A DNA stretch of 64,000 nucleotides, from contig JAFIFH010000067.1 of assembly GCA_020832105.1 (NCBI GenBank), positions 1 through 64,000 on the forward strand. Direction: 5' to 3'. This DNA is from Idiomarina sp. (GTDB lineage: Bacteria > Pseudomonadota > Gammaproteobacteria > Enterobacterales > Alteromonadaceae). The translations under genes and the position numbers were made by a program. Shown here piece by piece: positions 60,967-64,000 of this stretch. The notes beneath the pieces are model-generated. The model did not search any database. It saw nothing but the letters and a program-made list of their open reading frames with translations, and had not been told where the DNA came from. Positions within the stretch are counted from its first letter, which is position 1; every line of letters begins with the position of its first letter.

Positions 60967-62340
60967 GTGAAAATTAAACGCTTTTTTGGCAAAGACATGC
61001 GAACAGCCCTGGCTCAGGTCAAAGAGGTGCTAGGGCCTGACGCTGTTATTATGTCGAACAAACGGGTCAATGGCGGTGTTGAGATTATGGCCGCTTTTGA
61101 TCAGGAACCGGCAGCCAAACCTGCTTCGCGGGCAGCCCAACCACGCAATGGCGATGGTGAGATTCGCGGTGGCCGCATGAAACAGGAAGAAATCGCAGAT
61201 TCACTCCAGGCATTACTCGCCCGTCAGCAACAAGAAGAACAGAATACGGAGCATACCCCAGCGCCCTCAGAACCGGCCAAGCTGGCACCGCAGCACGACG
61301 ACCGGGATCAAGCCGGGCGCAGTACAAGGCGCGCATTTGATCAGGATGAAATGACCGGCCAGCGTCAGTTTGAGCCCAAAGCAGACAGTCAGTTCTCGCA
61401 GCGCTTGAGTGCACAGGACGCAACCATCAGCTCAATGAAGTCCGATATGTCGGCGATTCGACAGCTGCTTGAAACTCAGGTTTCCGGGTTGATGTGGCAG
61501 GATATGGAACGCCGCGAACCAACCCGTGCCATGCTGATCAATAAACTCAGTAAGCTTGGCTTTACCGATGAAGTCGCTGATCAGATCAGCTGTTTTATCC
61601 CTGAAGGCCTGAGCGAAGAAGACGCCTGGGAGCAGACCCTCGATCTTATCCAGGGCCAGATAGGCACCACGCGCAATGACATTTTAAGTCAGGGCGGGGT
61701 GGTTGCGCTGGTCGGCCCTACCGGAGTTGGCAAGACAACCACGATTGCCAAGCTGGCGGCGCGCTATGCGCAAATTCACGGGCCTGACAGTGTTGCCCTG
61801 GTGACCACAGACACCTATAGAATTGCGGCAAGTGAGCAGTTACAAACCTACGCACGAATTATTGGTTGTCCGATTAAAGTGGCGCGTGACGCAGAAGAGC
61901 TGAATGCTGTGTTGCTGCAGTTCAGACAGCGCCGGCTGGTGTTAATTGATACCGCAGGGATGGGCCAGCGCGACTTACGCCTTAGCGAGCAACTGTCGAC
62001 GCTGATGGAGAACTCAAGACTACGCATTCGCCCATACCTGGTGCTTTCTTCTACTGCGCAGGCATCAGTGCAAAACGAAATTGTTCGCCAGTTTAAAAAA
62101 ATACCACTGAGTGGGTGCATCTTTACCAAGCTTGATGAGTCGTTGAGCTTAGGTGAGGTCATTAGTACAGCCATTCATAACAGCTTGCCGATTAGTTACC
62201 TGACGGATGGTCAGCAAGTACCAGAAGATATCCAGATCGCCGATGCGCGCGTCTTGGTTCGTCAGGCTGCGGCCATGGAGGCCAACAGCAAGGAAGGGTC
62301 GCGTTACCAGGCGACAACTAAATCTACGCAGCAGTTATAA
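60967..62340 (+). CDS. flhF: Flagellar placement GTPase FlhF
   Basis: An SRP-type GTPase of 457 residues that sets the polar site of the flagellum. N-terminal basic region (MKIKRFFGKDMRTALAQVKE), a Q/E-rich linker (about 70-180), then the NG domain with P-loop GPTGVGKTTT, DTYRIAASEQL, LIDTAGMGQRD and TKLDE. The start is GTG with GGAGA ahead. fleN follows after 11 bases. Confidence 0.96.
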   Translation: MKIKRFFGKDMRTALAQVKEVLGPDAVIMSNKRVNGGVEIMAAFDQEPAAKPASRAAQPRNGDGEIRGGRMKQEEIADSLQALLARQQQEEQNTEHTPAPSEPAKLAPQHDDRDQAGRSTRRAFDQDEMTGQRQFEPKADSQFSQRLSAQDATISSMKSDMSAIRQLLETQVSGLMWQDMERREPTRAMLINKLSKLGFTDEVADQISCFIPEGLSEEDAWEQTLDLIQGQIGTTRNDILSQGGVVALVGPTGVGKTTTIAKLAARYAQIHGPDSVALVTTDTYRIAASEQLQTYARIIGCPIKVARDAEELNAVLLQFRQRRLVLIDTAGMGQRDLRLSEQLSTLMENSRLRIRPYLVLSSTAQASVQNEIVRQFKKIPLSGCIFTKLDESLSLGEVISTAIHNSLPISYLTDGQQVPEDIQIADARVLVRQAAAMEANSKEGSRYQATTKSTQQL

Positions 62341-62351
62341 GAGATAATGTG

Positions 62352-63221
62352 ATGGATCAAGCAAGCGGCTTACGCAAAATGATGAAGCAAAGCATGGTCA
62401 AAGTGATTGCTGTGACCGGCGGCAAAGGTGGCGTGGGTAAAACTAACGTCTCGCTTAATATGGCCGTGGCGATGGCTCAGCAAGGGCAACGTGTATTAGT
62501 CATGGATGCCGACCTTGGGCTTGCCAATGTCGATGTGATGCTCGGTATACGCGTGCGCCGCAATATCGCGCATGTGCTGGCCGGAGAGTGTGAACTGGAA
62601 GATATTCTGGTGCAAGGGCCTGCTGGCATTCAAATCGTGCCAGCGACCTCGGGGGCACGCAATATGGTGGAACTGAGCGCTGCGGAACATGCGGGGCTGA
62701 TTCGCGCCTTCAGTGCCCTGCAAGATGACTTTGATGTATTAATTATTGATACCGCAGCGGGTATTTCAGACATGGTGCTGAGTTTTTCCAGGGCCGCCCA
62801 GGACGTTGTGCTAGTGGTGTGTGATGAACCCACATCGATTACCGATGCCTACGCACTGGTCAAAGTATTGAGCCGTGAGCATGGTGTATTCCGCTTCAAA
62901 GTCATTGCTAACATGGTGCGTACCATGCGCGAAGGTCAGGTGTTGTTTAATAAACTGACCAAAGTCACTGACCGCTTCCTGGATGTGGCGTTAGAGCTGG
63001 CCGCTATCGTGCCGTTCGACGAGAACCTGCGTAAATGTGTGCGCCGCCAGCAATTGATTGTAGAAGCGGCACCGAAATCGCCATCATCACTGGCCTTTAA
63101 AGCCCTCGCTCACCGGGCGGCCCGCTGGCCAATCCAGGCCCAGGCGAGCGGTGATCTAGAATTCTTTATTGAAAAATTGGTACAAAAGCCGAGTGTGATG
63201 AAAGGGGTAGCTAATGAATAA
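62352..63221 (+). CDS. fleN: Flagellar number regulator FleN (FlhG)
   Basis: A MinD-like ATPase of 289 residues that limits flagellar number, acting with FlhF and on the master regulator. Deviant Walker A in GGKGGVGKTNVSLN, Walker B-like VLIIDTAAGISD, and DADLGLANVDVMLG. A GTG three bases before the ATG is an alternative. It overlaps fliA by eight bases. Confidence 0.95.
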   Translation: MDQASGLRKMMKQSMVKVIAVTGGKGGVGKTNVSLNMAVAMAQQGQRVLVMDADLGLANVDVMLGIRVRRNIAHVLAGECELEDILVQGPAGIQIVPATSGARNMVELSAAEHAGLIRAFSALQDDFDVLIIDTAAGISDMVLSFSRAAQDVVLVVCDEPTSITDAYALVKVLSREHGVFRFKVIANMVRTMREGQVLFNKLTKVTDRFLDVALELAAIVPFDENLRKCVRRQQLIVEAAPKSPSSLAFKALAHRAARWPIQAQASGDLEFFIEKLVQKPSVMKGVANE

Positions 63222-63939
63222 AGCAGCAGCCTACGCAACAACGGCGGACAATCGCACGCAGATAGTAGAGCAGCATACCAACCTGGTGAAGCGCATCGCG
63301 CACCATATGGTGGCGCGTTTGCCTGCCAGTGTGCAGGTCGATGATTTAATTCAGGCGGGCATGATTGGTCTACTGGAAGCCTCAGGCAATTTTGATCATG
63401 GCAAAGGCGCGAGTTTCGAAACCTTCGCGGGGATCCGAATTCGCGGGGCGATGCTGGATGAAATACGCCGCGGAGACTGGGCCCCACGCTCGGTGCATCG
63501 TAACGGCCGGATGATCGCTGAAGCCATTCGAGCTGTGGAAGCACAAACCGGCCGCGATGCCCGTGACGTGGAAGTGGCGGAAAAGCTGGAGATGGGGCTG
63601 GCCGAATATCATCATATTCTGAACGATGTACGCTCCGGGCGAATGATTGGTATTGAAGATTTAGGCGTGACGGACGATGTATTACTATCGGACAAGCAGG
63701 ACGCGTCTTTTGATGGTCCGTTTAATGATATTGAGCAAGATGCCTTTCAAAACGCACTGGCAGGCACAATTCGGACTTTGCCTGAGCGCGAAGCACTGGT
63801 ATTGTCCCTCTACTATGATGAAGAGCTTAACCTGAAAGAAATAGGTGAAGTGCTTGGTGTCAGTGAATCCCGGGTCAGTCAGATTCATAGTCAGGCCATG
63901 GTGCGGCTAAAATCGCGCATGCAGGACTGGACCCTGTAA
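63214..63939 (+). CDS. fliA: Flagellar sigma factor FliA (sigma-28)
   Basis: A sigma factor of 241 residues. Region 2 has DDLIQAGMIGLLEA and GASFETFAGIRIRGAMLDEIR; region 4 has LPEREALVLSLYYDEELNLKEIGEVLGVSESRVSQIHSQA (quoted here in pieces: LPEREALVL, LNLKEIGEVLGV, SRVSQIHSQA). It should recognise the TAAA-N15-GCCGATAA sites found in front of flgP, flgM, the flagellins and flaG. Overlaps fleN; chemotaxis genes probably follow beyond the window. Confidence 0.97.
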   Translation: MNKAAAYATTADNRTQIVEQHTNLVKRIAHHMVARLPASVQVDDLIQAGMIGLLEASGNFDHGKGASFETFAGIRIRGAMLDEIRRGDWAPRSVHRNGRMIAEAIRAVEAQTGRDARDVEVAEKLEMGLAEYHHILNDVRSGRMIGIEDLGVTDDVLLSDKQDASFDGPFNDIEQDAFQNALAGTIRTLPEREALVLSLYYDEELNLKEIGEVLGVSESRVSQIHSQAMVRLKSRMQDWTL

Positions 63940-64000
63940 CGCATGCTTTGCATGGTGCACAATAATAATTACATTTCGTGGGGTACCTTCGGTGCCTTGT

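Noticed and set aside
63950..64000. Hairpin GGTACC/GGTGCC after fliA as a terminator
   Set aside because: Pairing is short and imperfect, and no T run is seen before the window ends.

Overview
The window reads as chromosomal DNA of a motile, probably marine gammaproteobacterium of the Alteromonadales/Idiomarinaceae type. This is an inference: it rests on a Vibrio/Alteromonas-style polar flagellar locus (flgT, flgP, cheV, cheR, glucosaminidase-type flgJ, several tandem flagellins, flhF-fleN-fliA), an acs/crbR/crbS acetate cluster, a DcaP-like porin, and the rpsT-murJ-ribF-ileS-lspA-fkpB-ispH order also known from Pseudomonas. No plasmid, phage or transposase gene, rRNA, tRNA or CRISPR array was found.

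Layout. 1-3.7 kb: alkaline phosphatase, an SmrA-like protein and a DcaP-type porin, all on the minus strand. 3.8-15.1 kb: an acetate module with acetyl-CoA synthetase, the CrbR/CrbS two-component pair, a DUF4212 small subunit with its acetate/solute symporter, a CBS/DUF294 nucleotidyltransferase-like protein and a DnaQ-like exonuclease. 15.2-44.7 kb: flagellar block 1 (flgT, flgP, flgN, flgM, flgA, cheV, cheR, flgBCDE, flgFGH, flgIJKL, six flagellins, flaG, fliD, fliS, a fliT-like gene). It is interrupted by an M14 carboxypeptidase and a HigBA-like toxin-antitoxin pair. 44.9-48.2 kb: three poorly characterised genes, including a degenerate adenylate-forming enzyme. 48.3-56.7 kb: housekeeping genes rpsT to ispH. 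56.9-58.7 kb: four minor pilin-like genes. 58.8-63.9 kb: flagellar block 2 (flhA, flhF, fleN, fliA). The basal-body/export block (fliE to flhB) and the flagellar master regulators, which usually lie between fliS and flhA, are absent here, so the locus looks rearranged.

Regulation can be read directly. Sigma-54 sites (TGGCAC-N5-TTGC type) precede flgB and flgF. Sigma-28 sites with exact TAAA-N15-GCCGATAA geometry precede flgP, flgM, each flagellin gene and flaG. This fits FliA (encoded at the end of the window) and FlgM acting as sigma factor and anti-sigma factor.

The most distinctive non-coding content is a dispersed palindromic repeat (core GTAGGTCAGGC / GCCTGACCTAC) at about 18 intergenic sites; it even supplies the stop codons of several genes. 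Also notable is a pair of related structured elements downstream of flagellins 2 and 5: each has a 14-position stem whose sequence differs between copies while the loop and flanks are conserved. That pair is the best candidate here for an undescribed RNA or DNA element.
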